A stretch of DNA of 64,000 bases from DQWO01 sp964478545 (lineage in GTDB: Bacteria > Desulfobacterota > Anaeroferrophillalia > Anaeroferrophillales > Anaeroferrophillaceae): NCBI GenBank assembly GCA_964478545.1, contig CAYZIS010000013.1, forward strand, positions 6,051 to 70,050, in the 5' to 3' direction. Positions 7,559-16,631 of this stretch are shown one piece after another. A program made the translations under genes and the position numbers. Positions within the stretch are counted from its first letter, which is position 1, and every line of letters begins with the position of its first letter. The notes under the pieces were generated by a model, which ran no database searches, had not been told where the DNA came from, and saw nothing but the letters and a program-made list of their open reading frames with translations.

Positions 7559-9126
7559 GGTATCTTTTTTCGAACCAGAGCGGCCACGGCAGCCATTTCC
7601 CGGCTTCCCAGGGCCAGGGAACTGACGGCATATATCAATCCACCGGCAATAACCAGGGCTATTAATTTCCCGGCATCTAGCAACTGGTGGCTATAGCTGA
7701 TGGCAAACCAGGGAAATTTAGTCAGCAATAATAATGATGCAGTCATAATGCCTGATGCCGCCAGTGCCTGTATCAGGGGTTTCAGGATCCCCCTGATTTT
7801 CAGTTGTTGCTGTTTTTTCCTGAGCAGGAGAAAAAGTAGAATAAGAAAATTGGCAGCGCTTGATATGGCAGTCGCCAGGGCCAGGCCGATATGTTTGAGC
7901 GGGAACATTAATGCCAGGGCAACAATAATATTTATTACTAAGGCGATTCCCCCGACCTTCACCGGGGTAGCGGCATCCTGAAGCGAATAAAATGTTGGCA
8001 CAATGATACGCAGGGCGGCGTAGGCCCATAACCCGCAGGTGTAGGCAATCAGTGTCTGGGAGACCATGATGGTTGAATTGGCATCGAAATGGCCCCGTTG
8101 AAAAAGGACGTAGATGATAGGTTTGCTCAAGACAATCAGCCCGGCCATGGCCGGCAGGGTGATGAACAACAATCCTCGGATGGCCAGGGAGAAGGTTTGG
8201 GAAAAGTCAGCCCATTGCTCGCCATGAGCCTGTTTGCTTAACGTTGGCAGAATTGCTGTTCCTAAAGCGACGGCAAAAATACCTAAGGGAAACTGGACCA
8301 GTCGGTCGGAATAGTAAAGATATGAAATACTGCCATCAACCAGAAATGAAGCCAGCAGCGTATTGACAAAAATGGTGATCTGGGTGATGGCCAGGCCCAC
8401 GAGCGATGGTCCCATGAGTTTCATGATATTTTTGATTGCCGGATGACGGAAATGATATTTAGGGACCAGTGAAAATCCTGCCCGGTGTAGAAAAGGAACT
8501 TGGAAAGCCAGTTGGGTAATACCCCCCAGGATGACACCTATGCTAAGGGCCAGGGCCGGATTTCCCAGGGGTCGGCTGAACAGGCAGATGGCAGTGATCA
8601 TGCAGATATTCAGTAATACCGGCGCCAGGGCCGGGGCAAAGAAATGTTCGACGGAATTTAAGATTCCCATGGACAGCGCCACCAGACTGATGAGCAGGAT
8701 GTAAGGAAACATGATGCGACTGAGAAAAACAGTGAGCTGAAATTTATCGGGATTGTGCTGGAATCCGGGGGCGATCAATTTAACAATCAGTGGTGAAAAA
8801 ATGATTCCGGCAATGGTTACCAGGACGAGGATGATAGAAACCAAGGTGAGTGCCGTCTGGGCAATGTCACGGGCTTCCTGTCGTTTATCTTCTGCCAGAT
8901 AACGGCTGAAAACCGGGATGAAAGAAGCGGTCAGTGAGCCCTCGCCAAAAAGCCGGCGGAGCAAGTTGGGAATTCTGAAGGCGACAAAAAAGGCATCGGC
9001 GGTAAAACTGGTGCCCAGAAAACGAGCAATAACCATGTCTCGGACGAAACCAAGAATCCGACTGGCAAAAGTGGCGCTGCTGACGATTCCAGCGGCCCGG
9101 ATAATTCGCTGTTTGCTATCACTCAT
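7555..9126 (-). CDS. murJ: Lipid II flippase MurJ (MVF family)
   Basis: MurJ flips the peptidoglycan precursor lipid II across the inner membrane. The 523-residue protein is of normal length and strongly hydrophobic, with about 14 membrane segments. The N-terminus (ATFASRILGFVRDMVIA) and the GEGSLTASFIPVFSRY motif are characteristic; these Arg and Glu residues line the substrate cavity in solved structures. It overlaps mltG downstream and the DUF342 gene upstream by 4 nt each, so the three form one operon. Confidence 0.96.
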   Translation of the reverse strand: MSDSKQRIIRAAGIVSSATFASRILGFVRDMVIARFLGTSFTADAFFVAFRIPNLLRRLFGEGSLTASFIPVFSRYLAEDKRQEARDIAQTALTLVSIILVLVTIAGIIFSPLIVKLIAPGFQHNPDKFQLTVFLSRIMFPYILLISLVALSMGILNSVEHFFAPALAPVLLNICMITAICLFSRPLGNPALALSIGVILGGITQLAFQVPFLHRAGFSLVPKYHFRHPAIKNIMKLMGPSLVGLAITQITIFVNTLLASFLVDGSISYLYYSDRLVQFPLGIFAVALGTAILPTLSKQAHGEQWADFSQTFSLAIRGLLFITLPAMAGLIVLSKPIIYVLFQRGHFDANSTIMVSQTLIAYTCGLWAYAALRIIVPTFYSLQDAATPVKVGGIALVINIIVALALMFPLKHIGLALATAISSAANFLILLFLLLRKKQQQLKIRGILKPLIQALAASGIMTASLLLLTKFPWFAISYSHQLLDAGKLIALVIAGGLIYAVSSLALGSREMAAVAALVRKKIP

Positions 9127-11048
9127 GGTTTGATGGCAGCAGAAAATTGGTTAATTATCTTCAATGCCTGGGGACTCAAGGGAGCTAATCGACTATCTTC
9201 CTGTTTCCAGGAAAAAGGGGTAGTACTGGCAAAGATTTTTTGTTCTTGACGGTTGAAACTGAAAAGTGTGGTCTGACTGATGGCCTCCGGCGGCCGGGAA
9301 AAAGTTGCAAACTCTATCTGGCTTTCACCGTTACCATGATTGTTTACCACAACGAGCCCGTGGTTGTAGGACAGCTTGAGTTCGATGAGCTTCTGCTTAA
9401 TAGCGGAAAACTCCTTGATAATGGCATCTTCGCTGATCTTTAGTTCGGCAATTTCCTGGGAGATCAAATGGTAGGTTTTAAGACGTTTTACCATGATTGC
9501 AGTTATGGAGATCTGCAGTCGTTCGCGGAGTTCATCGATTTGCCCATGGGAAATCAACTGCATAATTGCGGCTCTCTGCTGGTCGGTCAGACTCATGTTT
9601 TTCTGTTGTTCGATAGTTTGAAAAAGATGGGTGATTTCTTTTTCAAGTTGAGATTGGAGATGAACTTTTTTGGTCACTTGAGGGATGAAATGATCGAGTT
9701 TGGCTGACAACTTTTTCATTTCCAGGTTTATTTCTTCTTCCTGCTGCTGGTAAGCTGGTAAAGCCATAGGATCAATACCCAGGACTGATTTTCCACTGCC
9801 GAAAATACCATGGCAGTAAATAAAAGTGCCGGCGGTTACTGTTCCGGCATGCATGGCATCACTAATGATAACCTCAGAACCCTTCATGATTGAGGTTATG
9901 CAGGTTTCAACTATTATCTGCCGGCCGATGACGGTGCTATTTTCAACCACGGCGTTGATCTGGATATCATCTCCTTCAATGAAGGCCCCCACCACCTTGT
10001 TAATGGAGATATGCTTGCCGATGATCCTGGCACCCGGATCGACAATCCCCGAAATTTTGATATTTTCCCCTTTCAACACGGCGCCCCGGCCAACGTTGCC
10101 GTTGACCGTGATCTTCTTAGCCATCAGGGTGAATCCCGGTTTTACCGTATCCTGGAGAATATTATTGGACCCCTCAACCTTAATGGCGGTTGATACCTGG
10201 CTGAATTCTTTTATGGCAATGTTGCCGGTGGAAAAATCCACCTGGCTAACCAGAACATCAGGGTCAATGAAAAAACCTTTGGCGGGATCACGGTAGAGAA
10301 AACCGGTAATTAGTGCTTTGAGAATTGTCCGGTTTTTTTCCGGCTGTTCCTCGGCGGTGATTGATTTGTGGTCATAGGCAAGTTTAATTACTTCTTTACC
10401 CGGTTCAGCCGGAATGGGATCGCCATAAATGGTTGATCCATCAATGCCGGCAGTCGCATGGGTCAAAATAGCGATATCACTGTTCTTTTTAACCAATTTG
10501 TCACTGAATCCCAAATCATGATAATCTATTTTCCCCGTTTTTTCATCGCTGATTTTCCCCGGTTTTAGTTCCAGATCAATAAGTTCCTCCAGGAAACTGT
10601 TCTTTCCTGGTTGGGGTAGAGTTGGGGATGCCAGCTGGATGGTAAAATAATTCCGGTACCTTCCCTGCTTCTGGTATCCTTCCAGGTAGGTGGCGATATG
10701 ATTTTTCAGCTTTTGTGTGTTTGGCAGGCCGTGGATAATTCTACTGCCAGCAATTACCTCTTGCATTTTGACCAGGATTTCACTCTTTACCGCCGCTGCG
10801 GACGGGTTCAGGATGCGTGAGTTGGGCCGGATAGAAAGGTAGGCATATTGTTCCCCATCCACTTCATCAAGGTGAATGAAAATATCCAGTTTTTCAATAT
10901 GTTGTTCTGAATTATTCATAAAAATGGCTAATTCCTGCTCTTTCTGGCTATAACCTAGATTTTTCCCGTATGCTATTTCATATCTTGTGGTGATAAACAA
11001 GAGATTTTTTGTTCCAATAACGAATTCGCGGATGAGTTCTCTAATCAA
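9123..11048 (-). CDS. DUF342/FapA family protein
   Basis: The 641-residue protein matches the FapA (DUF342) family. Residues about 180-330 hold the GxxGxxxYGDPIPA-type entry (DGSTIYGDPIPAEPGKE). Residues 300-430 form a beta-helix of short repeats (ITVNGNVGRGAVLKGENIKI, ARIIGKHISINKVVGAFIEG). A coiled coil follows near residues 430-560 (EEEINLEMKKLSAKLD). FapA proteins have been linked to polar division or surface functions in vibrios, and many are of unknown role. The start is uncertain: the furthest upstream option is TTG 11048, just after an in-frame stop, with no clear ribosome-binding site. It heads the murJ-mltG operon. Confidence 0.85.
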   Translation of the reverse strand: MIRELIREFVIGTKNLLFITTRYEIAYGKNLGYSQKEQELAIFMNNSEQHIEKLDIFIHLDEVDGEQYAYLSIRPNSRILNPSAAAVKSEILVKMQEVIAGSRIIHGLPNTQKLKNHIATYLEGYQKQGRYRNYFTIQLASPTLPQPGKNSFLEELIDLELKPGKISDEKTGKIDYHDLGFSDKLVKKNSDIAILTHATAGIDGSTIYGDPIPAEPGKEVIKLAYDHKSITAEEQPEKNRTILKALITGFLYRDPAKGFFIDPDVLVSQVDFSTGNIAIKEFSQVSTAIKVEGSNNILQDTVKPGFTLMAKKITVNGNVGRGAVLKGENIKISGIVDPGARIIGKHISINKVVGAFIEGDDIQINAVVENSTVIGRQIIVETCITSIMKGSEVIISDAMHAGTVTAGTFIYCHGIFGSGKSVLGIDPMALPAYQQQEEEINLEMKKLSAKLDHFIPQVTKKVHLQSQLEKEITHLFQTIEQQKNMSLTDQQRAAIMQLISHGQIDELRERLQISITAIMVKRLKTYHLISQEIAELKISEDAIIKEFSAIKQKLIELKLSYNHGLVVVNNHGNGESQIEFATFSRPPEAISQTTLFSFNRQEQKIFASTTPFSWKQEDSRLAPLSPQALKIINQFSAAIKP

Positions 11049-11185
11049 TGCTTGTTATCCACCGTCATCATTAAAATGATTTTTCCGCTTTACATAATTT
11101 ATATATATTGATAATGATTAGGCAGACAGGGAAGTAAGGGTACTATTTTGTTCGTTATGTTGTTGATACTGGCAGGAGGTCGACC

Positions 11186-11494
11186 GTGAGTGATCAGGTA
11201 TGTGTCCGGATAGCTGAGATTTTGAAGGTTTTGGGACATCCTATCCGCCTTCGCATTGTTCAGACTCTTTTAACCGAGGAGTCTTGTGTTAAAAATATAT
11301 GGAGTTGTCTTAACTTGCCCCAAGCCACTGTTTCCCAGCACCTTTCCGTATTAAAAGGCAAAGGTATAGTTGCTTCCGCCAGAGAGGGGGTGTCCATGCG
11401 CTACTGGGTCAGCGATGAGATCAGTAAAATGATTGTCCATGCGCTTATGGATCATATGGGGATGGATTGCCGTACGGATTGCCAGGATAAATAA
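11186..11494 (+). CDS. ArsR/SmtB-family transcriptional regulator
   Basis: The 102-residue winged-helix protein shows the ArsR layout: ILKVLGHPIRLRIVQTLL, then the recognition helix LPQATVSQHLSVLKGKGIV and the wing SAREGVSMRYWVSD. ArsR proteins are dimeric repressors released by metals or redox signals. The position used by the classic ELCVCDL metal site reads ESCVKNIW here, so one cysteine remains, and two more lie at the C-terminus (CRTDC). A metal or thiol signal is possible but the site is not canonical. GTG 11186 follows AGGAGG at 11174-11179. An FmdB-type zinc-ribbon gene follows 24 nt downstream and is probably co-transcribed. Confidence 0.9.
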   Translation: MSDQVCVRIAEILKVLGHPIRLRIVQTLLTEESCVKNIWSCLNLPQATVSQHLSVLKGKGIVASAREGVSMRYWVSDEISKMIVHALMDHMGMDCRTDCQDK

Positions 11495-11518
11495 AATCAT
11501 AAAGAAAGAGAAGAACTT

Positions 11519-11713
11519 ATGCCTATTTATGAATATTGTTGCCAAAAATGTGGTCATTGCTTTGAAGTGCTTCAAAAAATGGGAGAGGGAAGTGACTTTT
11601 TGACCTGTCCTCAGTGTGGGGCTCCAAAACCGGTTAAGAAGGTGGCCGCCTGCGCCATTTCCCGCAGTTCATCTTCGACGGGCTCTTGTGCGGCTAAAAG
11701 TGGTTTCTCATGA
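11519..11713 (+). CDS. FmdB-family zinc-ribbon protein
   Basis: A 64-residue protein starting MPIYEYCCQKCGHCFEVLQ, the FmdB/CxxC_CxxC_SSSS signature, with a second CPQC knuckle. Four cysteines in two CxxC pairs can bind one zinc ion. The Ser-rich tail (SRSSSSTGSCAA) is also typical of the family. Function is unknown; FmdB was first described as a putative regulator of formamidase genes. It follows the ArsR gene and may belong to the same transcript. A related gene lies at 16.3 kb. Confidence 0.85.
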   Translation: MPIYEYCCQKCGHCFEVLQKMGEGSDFLTCPQCGAPKPVKKVAACAISRSSSSTGSCAAKSGFS

Positions 11714-11796
11714 GCATCCTAATTCCGGGACGGGTTCCCGCCACATGTTTTGCTTGTTATTGAAAGGACTGGGATTGCTGCCAATTCGGTCTTTTT

Positions 11797-12705
11797 CTAT
11801 TTCTGCCTGCTGGACTCATTGATATCCAGTATTTTTGTTCCGGTGATATAGTCTTTGGTTTGATATGATATCAGTTCTTCCATCTTTTTAATAATGTCTG
11901 CCATCCGCAAAGATTGCTGGTAAATTATGTTGAGCTTTCGCTCCTGCCTGTCATCCAGGGTTTTGGTGGGATTATCAGCTAGCAGCTCTGAGGCACCGAT
12001 AATGGCCGTTAATGGTTGCCTCAATTCATGGGCGATGCCTCCCGCCGTGCCGATCATTGCGGCGGCCCGTTCAGCTTCAATAATTTTAACCTGCATGGCT
12101 TGAATTTCTTTGGTTTTGCTCTTGACCATGGATTCCAGGTTCTCGGTGTAGCATTCTATTGCATCTGACAGGGTGGTTTTTCCGGTTAAATCCTCAATGA
12201 AAATGGAAAACTGCTGTTGACTGTTATCAGCATCCAGGTACGGTATCATGGTAAAAGAAAGGGTGATGGAGCCATCTTTGTCAGGTAAGGAAACAGTTAT
12301 CCGTTGTGGTTGTAATCCGGGGTTTCCATCAATGATCAGGTGAAGATTTTTGGTGTCAGCTTTTCTTTCTGCCAGGACTTCAATGAGATTTAAGCCGTTC
12401 AGTGATTTGTTTGACTCAACGAGCAGAAAATCAGCCAGCCGATTGCTGAAATGTACGTCCCCTTGGGCATCGATATTGACGATTCCATAGGGGGCATTCT
12501 CCAGGATTACCGCTAATAACGGGTTTTCAAGGTTTTTTGTAACGGCCGGGGCTGAAAGTCGTTCAAGGAATTGATTAATTCGGGTGCACAAAAGGTAGAG
12601 TGGGTCATCTGGAGGTGGAATTTCCAGTGGTTGAAAAAGATTTCCTGAATCTTTCTGTTGGAAAAATTCTTCCAGTTTGTTCAATGTGGTTTTGAGCGTA
12701 TTCAT
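11797..12705 (-). CDS. PAS and HisKA domain protein without an ATPase domain
   Basis: The 302-residue protein has an N-terminal helical segment, a PAS domain (about 75-190: AVILENAPYGIVNIDAQGDV), a coiled coil (205-230) and a dimerisation/phosphoacceptor helix with AGGIAHELRQPLTAIIGASE, where the His is the expected phosphorylation site. It then stops after TKILDINESS. No HATPase_c N, G1 or G2 box follows. It cannot phosphorylate itself and may instead act as a phosphotransfer partner of another kinase or as a sensor-dimer regulator. The end looks natural: I see no ATPase fragment in the 83 nt downstream or in other frames. It is soluble, with no membrane segment. It is transcribed divergently from the TPR gene. 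Confidence 0.82.
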   Translation of the reverse strand: MNTLKTTLNKLEEFFQQKDSGNLFQPLEIPPPDDPLYLLCTRINQFLERLSAPAVTKNLENPLLAVILENAPYGIVNIDAQGDVHFSNRLADFLLVESNKSLNGLNLIEVLAERKADTKNLHLIIDGNPGLQPQRITVSLPDKDGSITLSFTMIPYLDADNSQQQFSIFIEDLTGKTTLSDAIECYTENLESMVKSKTKEIQAMQVKIIEAERAAAMIGTAGGIAHELRQPLTAIIGASELLADNPTKTLDDRQERKLNIIYQQSLRMADIIKKMEELISYQTKDYITGTKILDINESSRQK

Positions 12706-12792
12706 AATTTTAATTGTTGATATCCGGTGAGTTTATGTTTCAGATTACACTTACTTTCGGCAGGTCCAGCGGATTATTTAACGGTTTTTAGT

Positions 12793-12836
12793 AAGCCAAG
12801 GTGACCATTGAGAATTTTTTTTGGTTACCAGGGCTT
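12793..12836. promoter_or_regulatory. Inverted repeat in a divergent promoter region
   Basis: The arm AAGCCAAGGTGACCA (12793-12807) pairs with TGGTTACCAGGGCTT (12822-12836), 12 of 15 positions matching, around a 14-nt loop with eight Ts. It lies in the 260-bp gap between the divergently transcribed PAS-HisKA and TPR genes. It could be an operator for either gene or a hairpin in a leader; the sequence cannot decide. Confidence 0.5.
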
Positions 12837-12965
12837 AAAAAAATATTATTATTGCCGAAATAGGGAAAATAGCTGGATATATTTGGTGTTGAGTTGAAAT
12901 GGTGATTATGTTTATTGTTCCGGCGGGATGGATTTTCAATCGTTGTTTATAAGGAGCTTAATTTG

Positions 12966-13721
12966 ATGGCTGAAGCCGACAAAATTGATGGATATTACAG
13001 TGAACAGGTAAAAATATCTTTGGGAACCGGGGCGACTAAACGTCAGACCACCGGGGAAAATATTTTTCTGGCGAAAGAACGTCCGGACGGGACCGTGGAA
13101 ATGTGCTTATTAAATATGAAGGGGGAGCCGACCAACATTAGGGAAGTGGTGGAAAGGGAGGAGTTCCTTCGTCGCTGCAAACCCAAAAAAGATTATCTGC
13201 TGCCGTCAAAAAAGCTTGATGATGGTCACTTGCAGAAAAAAGCGGAAGCGGACAAACGTGCATCCCGAGGCAATCTGCATCTTAAACGCAAGGAATATAA
13301 CAGTGCTGAGTTTGAGTATGATTCAGCCTTGAAAATTGATGAGGAAAACGTCAGAGCCCATTATGGCTTGGGAAAGATGCATCTGGAAAAAGGTGAGAAG
13401 GAAAAGGCCCAGGAGATATTTCGCCAGCTGTCACAGATAGATGCCCTTTTTGAAGAGGACAATAGCCATATTTTTAACGATTTTGGGATAGATTTGCGCC
13501 AGAATAAAATGTATGATGAAGCCATTGCCAATTATAGCAAGGCTCTGAAAATAAGTACCCATGATCCCATCCTTCATTTTAATCTCGCCAGAGCATATAT
13601 TGGCAAGGAAATGTGGTCGGAAGCGTTGACGTATTTGGAAAAAGCCCTGGTCTTGAAAAATGATTTTCCGGAGGCGGAAAAACTGATAAAAATGGTTTCT
13701 GTAAAAACTTCTGCGAAATAA
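12966..13721 (+). CDS. Tetratricopeptide-repeat protein
   Basis: The 251-residue soluble protein has an unrecognised N-terminal part (about 1-95) with many charged residues, then about four TPR units: ASRGNLHLKRKEYNSAEFE, VRAHYGLGKMHLEKGEKEK, IFNDFGIDLRQNKMYDEAI and LHFNLARAYIGKEMWSEAL. TPRs bind protein partners. Start ATG 12966 follows AAGGAG at 12951-12956; an in-frame ATG at 12915 lies upstream of that site and is rejected. It sits ahead of rluD with a 38-nt gap and may share its transcript. No catalytic motif is visible and the partner is unknown. Confidence 0.82.
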   Translation: MAEADKIDGYYSEQVKISLGTGATKRQTTGENIFLAKERPDGTVEMCLLNMKGEPTNIREVVEREEFLRRCKPKKDYLLPSKKLDDGHLQKKAEADKRASRGNLHLKRKEYNSAEFEYDSALKIDEENVRAHYGLGKMHLEKGEKEKAQEIFRQLSQIDALFEEDNSHIFNDFGIDLRQNKMYDEAIANYSKALKISTHDPILHFNLARAYIGKEMWSEALTYLEKALVLKNDFPEAEKLIKMVSVKTSAK

Positions 13722-13759
13722 TTCATCCCCTGAATTTCCTTGAAAAATGAAGCGATTCT

Positions 13760-14746
13760 ATGAGTGAACCGGTTGTATCCCAGAATGTGCTTACCTACAC
13801 GTATGCCGGTGACGGCAAAAAAAGGTTGGATATCTTTCTCCATGAGGCAGCAGCTGAATTTTCCCGGAGTCGACTGCAGACGCTGATCAGGGACGGACTT
13901 GTGCTGGTGGATGGCCAAGCCAGAAAAACCTCGTTCATGTTGATGGGAGGTGAGGAGATCAGGCTTAATAATCCTGTCCCGACAAAACCCATACGGGTAC
14001 TTCCCGAAGCCATCCCCCTGGATATTATTTATGAAGATCAAAGTTTGCTGGTGCTTGATAAACCGGCGGGATTGGTGGTTCATCCTGCAGCCGGCAACTG
14101 GGATGGTACCTTGGTTAATGCGCTTTTGCATCATTGCCATGATCTGGCTGGAATCGGAGGAGAGTTGCGCCCGGGCATTGTTCATCGACTTGATCGGGAT
14201 ACCTCCGGCGTGCTGGTGGTGGCCAAGGATGATTTTTCGCATCGGCATTTATCCCTGCAGTTTAAACAGCATACCATCGCCAGGGAATATGTGGCCCTGG
14301 TTTACGGTCGGATAAAACAGACAAAAGGAAGTTTTGCCTCCAATTTGGGACGTAATCCTCGGGATCGTAAAAAAATGGCTTCAGTTATGCGAGGCGGGCG
14401 GCGGGCAGTCACTCACTATGAAGTGCTTGAACGGTTGCCAGCGACAACCTTTTTACGTCTCAAGCTGGAAACAGGCCGTACCCATCAAATTCGTGTTCAC
14501 CTGAGCGAAGCATCTTATCCTCTGGTGGGAGACCAGATTTATGGGAAAAAAGGTATTGAACGCCAGTATGCCGGCGATGGCCAGCTGGCTTTTTTAAGGA
14601 ATTTCCCCCGACAAGTTTTGCATGCCAGACTCTTAGGGTTTGTCCATCCACGATCCGGGGAATACCTGGAATTCACTGCTCCGGCTCCTGATGATATGGA
14701 AGATTTACTGCACCGCCTCCGGCAGCTTGACCAGAACGGGAATTAA
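13760..14746 (+). CDS. rluD: RluA-family 23S rRNA pseudouridine synthase (RluD-like)
   Basis: RluD converts uridines in helix 69 of 23S rRNA to pseudouridine. The 328-residue protein has an N-terminal S4 RNA-binding domain (RLDIFLHEAAAEFSRSRLQ) and a catalytic domain with GIVHRLDRDTSGVLVVAK, in which the Asp of HRLDRDTSG is the catalytic residue. RTHQIRVHL and HPLVGD-like SYPLVGDQIYG follow as expected. The S4 domain argues for RluD or a close relative rather than RluA. pgeF starts directly after its stop codon. Confidence 0.93.
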   Translation: MSEPVVSQNVLTYTYAGDGKKRLDIFLHEAAAEFSRSRLQTLIRDGLVLVDGQARKTSFMLMGGEEIRLNNPVPTKPIRVLPEAIPLDIIYEDQSLLVLDKPAGLVVHPAAGNWDGTLVNALLHHCHDLAGIGGELRPGIVHRLDRDTSGVLVVAKDDFSHRHLSLQFKQHTIAREYVALVYGRIKQTKGSFASNLGRNPRDRKKMASVMRGGRRAVTHYEVLERLPATTFLRLKLETGRTHQIRVHLSEASYPLVGDQIYGKKGIERQYAGDGQLAFLRNFPRQVLHARLLGFVHPRSGEYLEFTAPAPDDMEDLLHRLRQLDQNGN

Positions 14747-15562
14747 ATGAAGCACAATTCGCCTTTTGACCTTGACGAATCAGGCCCCATTTCCTATCTT
14801 AGCATCGATACCGGACTGCCGGTTTGGGCTGCGTTTTCTACCCGGAAGGGTGGGATAAGTGATCCGCCCTATGCGACTGCCAATATGGCTTATCATGTGG
14901 GTGATGATCCCCGGATGGTGGAGGAGAATCGTCTTTTGCTGTCTGCCGCGGTGACCGGGCGTGAAGGGGTGCCGGTTTGTACTGCTTCCCAGGTTCATGG
15001 CAACCGCTTTTTGCTTTTGGACAGTAGTACTCCGATGGCGATCAATGAATTGGAAAATCAGCCGGCAGATTCACTGATAACCGCTGCCCGGGGAATCCTG
15101 CTTGGCATTATGACTGCTGACTGCCTGCCAGTTTTACTCATTGACCGGCAGGCTCGGGCAGTGGCGGCTGTCCACGCCGGCTGGCGGGGACTTTTGGCCC
15201 GGGTTGTTCCCCGGACAATGAAAGCCATGGAAATAAATTATGGGGTTGCCCCAGCTGATTTGCTGGTTTTACTGGGTCCCTGTATCGGCCGTTGCTGTTA
15301 TCAGGTAGGAGAAGAACTTATAAGGAAATTTGCGGCAGAGCTTCCTTTTGCTGTTGACCATACGTGGTATGATGAGTTGTCCGGCGATTATTATCTGGAT
15401 CTGGTGCGGCTACAGGTTTTGCAACTCCAGGAAATGGGGGTTCTGCCAACCGCAGTGAAGGTGGCAGACCTGTGTACGGCTTGCAAAAATTTTTTCTTTT
15501 CCTATCGCCGAGAGCATGGTATAATGGGCCGGCAAATTGCCGTTGTTGGTTTGGTGGATTGA
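14747..15562 (+). CDS. pgeF: Peptidoglycan editing factor PgeF (YfiH/laccase-domain family)
   Basis: PgeF proteins remove wrongly built UDP-MurNAc-L-Ser from the murein precursor pool; members also have purine-nucleoside activities. The 271-residue protein carries the conserved metal-site motifs ASQVHGNR, TADCLPVLL, VHAGWRG and LLGPCIGRCCYQVG. The start ATG follows the rluD stop with no gap, so translation is coupled. The linkage rluD-pgeF is common in bacteria (rluD-yfiH in E. coli). Confidence 0.94.
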   Translation: MKHNSPFDLDESGPISYLSIDTGLPVWAAFSTRKGGISDPPYATANMAYHVGDDPRMVEENRLLLSAAVTGREGVPVCTASQVHGNRFLLLDSSTPMAINELENQPADSLITAARGILLGIMTADCLPVLLIDRQARAVAAVHAGWRGLLARVVPRTMKAMEINYGVAPADLLVLLGPCIGRCCYQVGEELIRKFAAELPFAVDHTWYDELSGDYYLDLVRLQVLQLQEMGVLPTAVKVADLCTACKNFFFSYRREHGIMGRQIAVVGLVD

Positions 15563-15601
15563 TGCAGAATATGCGATTTAAACCGTTTTGGGGAAGGATA
15601 T

Positions 15602-15904
15602 ATGTTTGTTTTGAGTAATTTACTGATAGGTTTTGCCAAGATTCTGGATGTTGTCCTTTCCATCTATATGTGGCTTATTATTGCCCGGGCAATACTGTCC
15701 TGGGTGAATCCTGATCCCTACAATGCGATTGTCAGGTTCCTCTACCGGGTGACGGAGCCGGTATTATATAAAATCAGGAGCATGATTCCCAGTTATGGTA
15801 TGGGAATTGATTTTTCTCCCATGGTTGTTTTTCTGATTATTATTTTTCTCCGATCTTTTCTCGTTCAGTCATTAATTGATCTTGCTTACCGTCTTTCCGG
15901 CTGA
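15602..15904 (+). CDS. yggT: YggT-family membrane protein
   Basis: A 100-residue protein with two hydrophobic blocks (about 5-30 and 68-95) and the conserved ARAILSWVNPDPYNAIVRFLYRVTEP-type centre of the YggT family. YggT proteins have been linked to osmotic shock tolerance and, in cyanobacteria and chloroplasts, to thylakoid or division functions; the molecular role is unclear. A GAAGGA motif precedes the ATG. It is followed by the DUF167 gene, as in many proteobacteria (yggT-yggU). Confidence 0.9.
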   Translation: MFVLSNLLIGFAKILDVVLSIYMWLIIARAILSWVNPDPYNAIVRFLYRVTEPVLYKIRSMIPSYGMGIDFSPMVVFLIIIFLRSFLVQSLIDLAYRLSG

Positions 15905-15942
15905 TTGCTGGATTATGTCGGCGGGCAGTTGGTATTCTGCTG

Positions 15943-16233
15943 ATGAGCTTGTGGTATCGCGAAAGCAAGGGTCGGCTGTTGTTTCGGGTACAGCTCCAAC
16001 CGCGGGCGTCCGCGAATCGTGTTCTCGGCATCCATGGGGAGGCGGTAAAGATCAGTCTGACAGCCCCGCCGGTAGAAGGTGCAGCCAACAAAATGTGCCG
16101 CGAATTTCTGGCTCGGTTGCTTGGCTTGCCAAAATCCCAGGTGGAGCAGGTCGGTGGGCTCAAGTCGAGGTTGAAAACCTTTGCAATTCCGGAGATGGAC
16201 CCGGCGCTTTTGCGGCAGAAACTGGGGGTATAA
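15943..16233 (+). CDS. yggU: DUF167 (YggU) family protein
   Basis: The 96-residue protein has the DUF167 signature: VQLQPRASANRVLGIHG, then VKISLTAPPVEGAANK and a C-terminal LKSRLKTFAI strand. The fold is known from structures but the function is not. Following yggT directly is the family's usual context. The start lacks a strong ribosome-binding site, which suggests reinitiation from yggT. Confidence 0.92.
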   Translation: MSLWYRESKGRLLFRVQLQPRASANRVLGIHGEAVKISLTAPPVEGAANKMCREFLARLLGLPKSQVEQVGGLKSRLKTFAIPEMDPALLRQKLGV

Positions 16234-16345
16234 GGAATTATATAGCCTGTTTTTCCCGGGTGAAAGTACAACTTAGACGAATGGAAAAGTAATTAATTCC
16301 ATGTGGTTACATGATACTATTTAGTTATTGTAGGGAGTTTGTCAA

Positions 16346-16630
16346 ATGCCGATATATGAATACCGCTGTGAAAAATGCCAGCACCAGTTTGATCTCTTGC
16401 AGAAAATAACCGATGAGCCGGTAAAGGAATGTCCTGAATGTGGCGGGCCGGTGAGTAAATTAATTTCATCGACCAGTTTTATTTTGAAAGGATCAGGCTG
16501 GTATGTGACCGATTATGGCAAGGGCAAAGGGAAGGGGCATACCGGGGAAGCAGGAATCAAAAACGAAGCTAAAAACGAAAAGAAAAAAGAGAGCAAACCA
16601 GCCGCCAAAGATAAAGCTGCAGCGGCATAG
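16346..16630 (+). CDS. FmdB-family zinc-ribbon protein with Lys-rich tail
   Basis: A 94-residue protein starting MPIYEYRCEKCQHQFDLLQ with a second knuckle CPECGGP, the FmdB zinc ribbon. After the ribbon, LISSTSFILKGSGWYVTDYG is the long-FmdB signature; the last third is a low-complexity Lys/Ala/Glu tail (NEKKKESKPAAKDK), probably disordered. It is the second FmdB-type gene in the window (see 11.5 kb) and differs in the middle and tail. TAGGGAG at 16331-16337 is the ribosome-binding site. Function unknown. Confidence 0.88.
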   Translation: MPIYEYRCEKCQHQFDLLQKITDEPVKECPECGGPVSKLISSTSFILKGSGWYVTDYGKGKGKGHTGEAGIKNEAKNEKKKESKPAAKDKAAAA

Positions 16631-16631
16631 T

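Noticed and set aside
15876..16292. 138-codon plus-strand frame over yggU
   Set aside because: It overlaps the recognised DUF167 gene in another frame and has no ribosome-binding site or family pattern.
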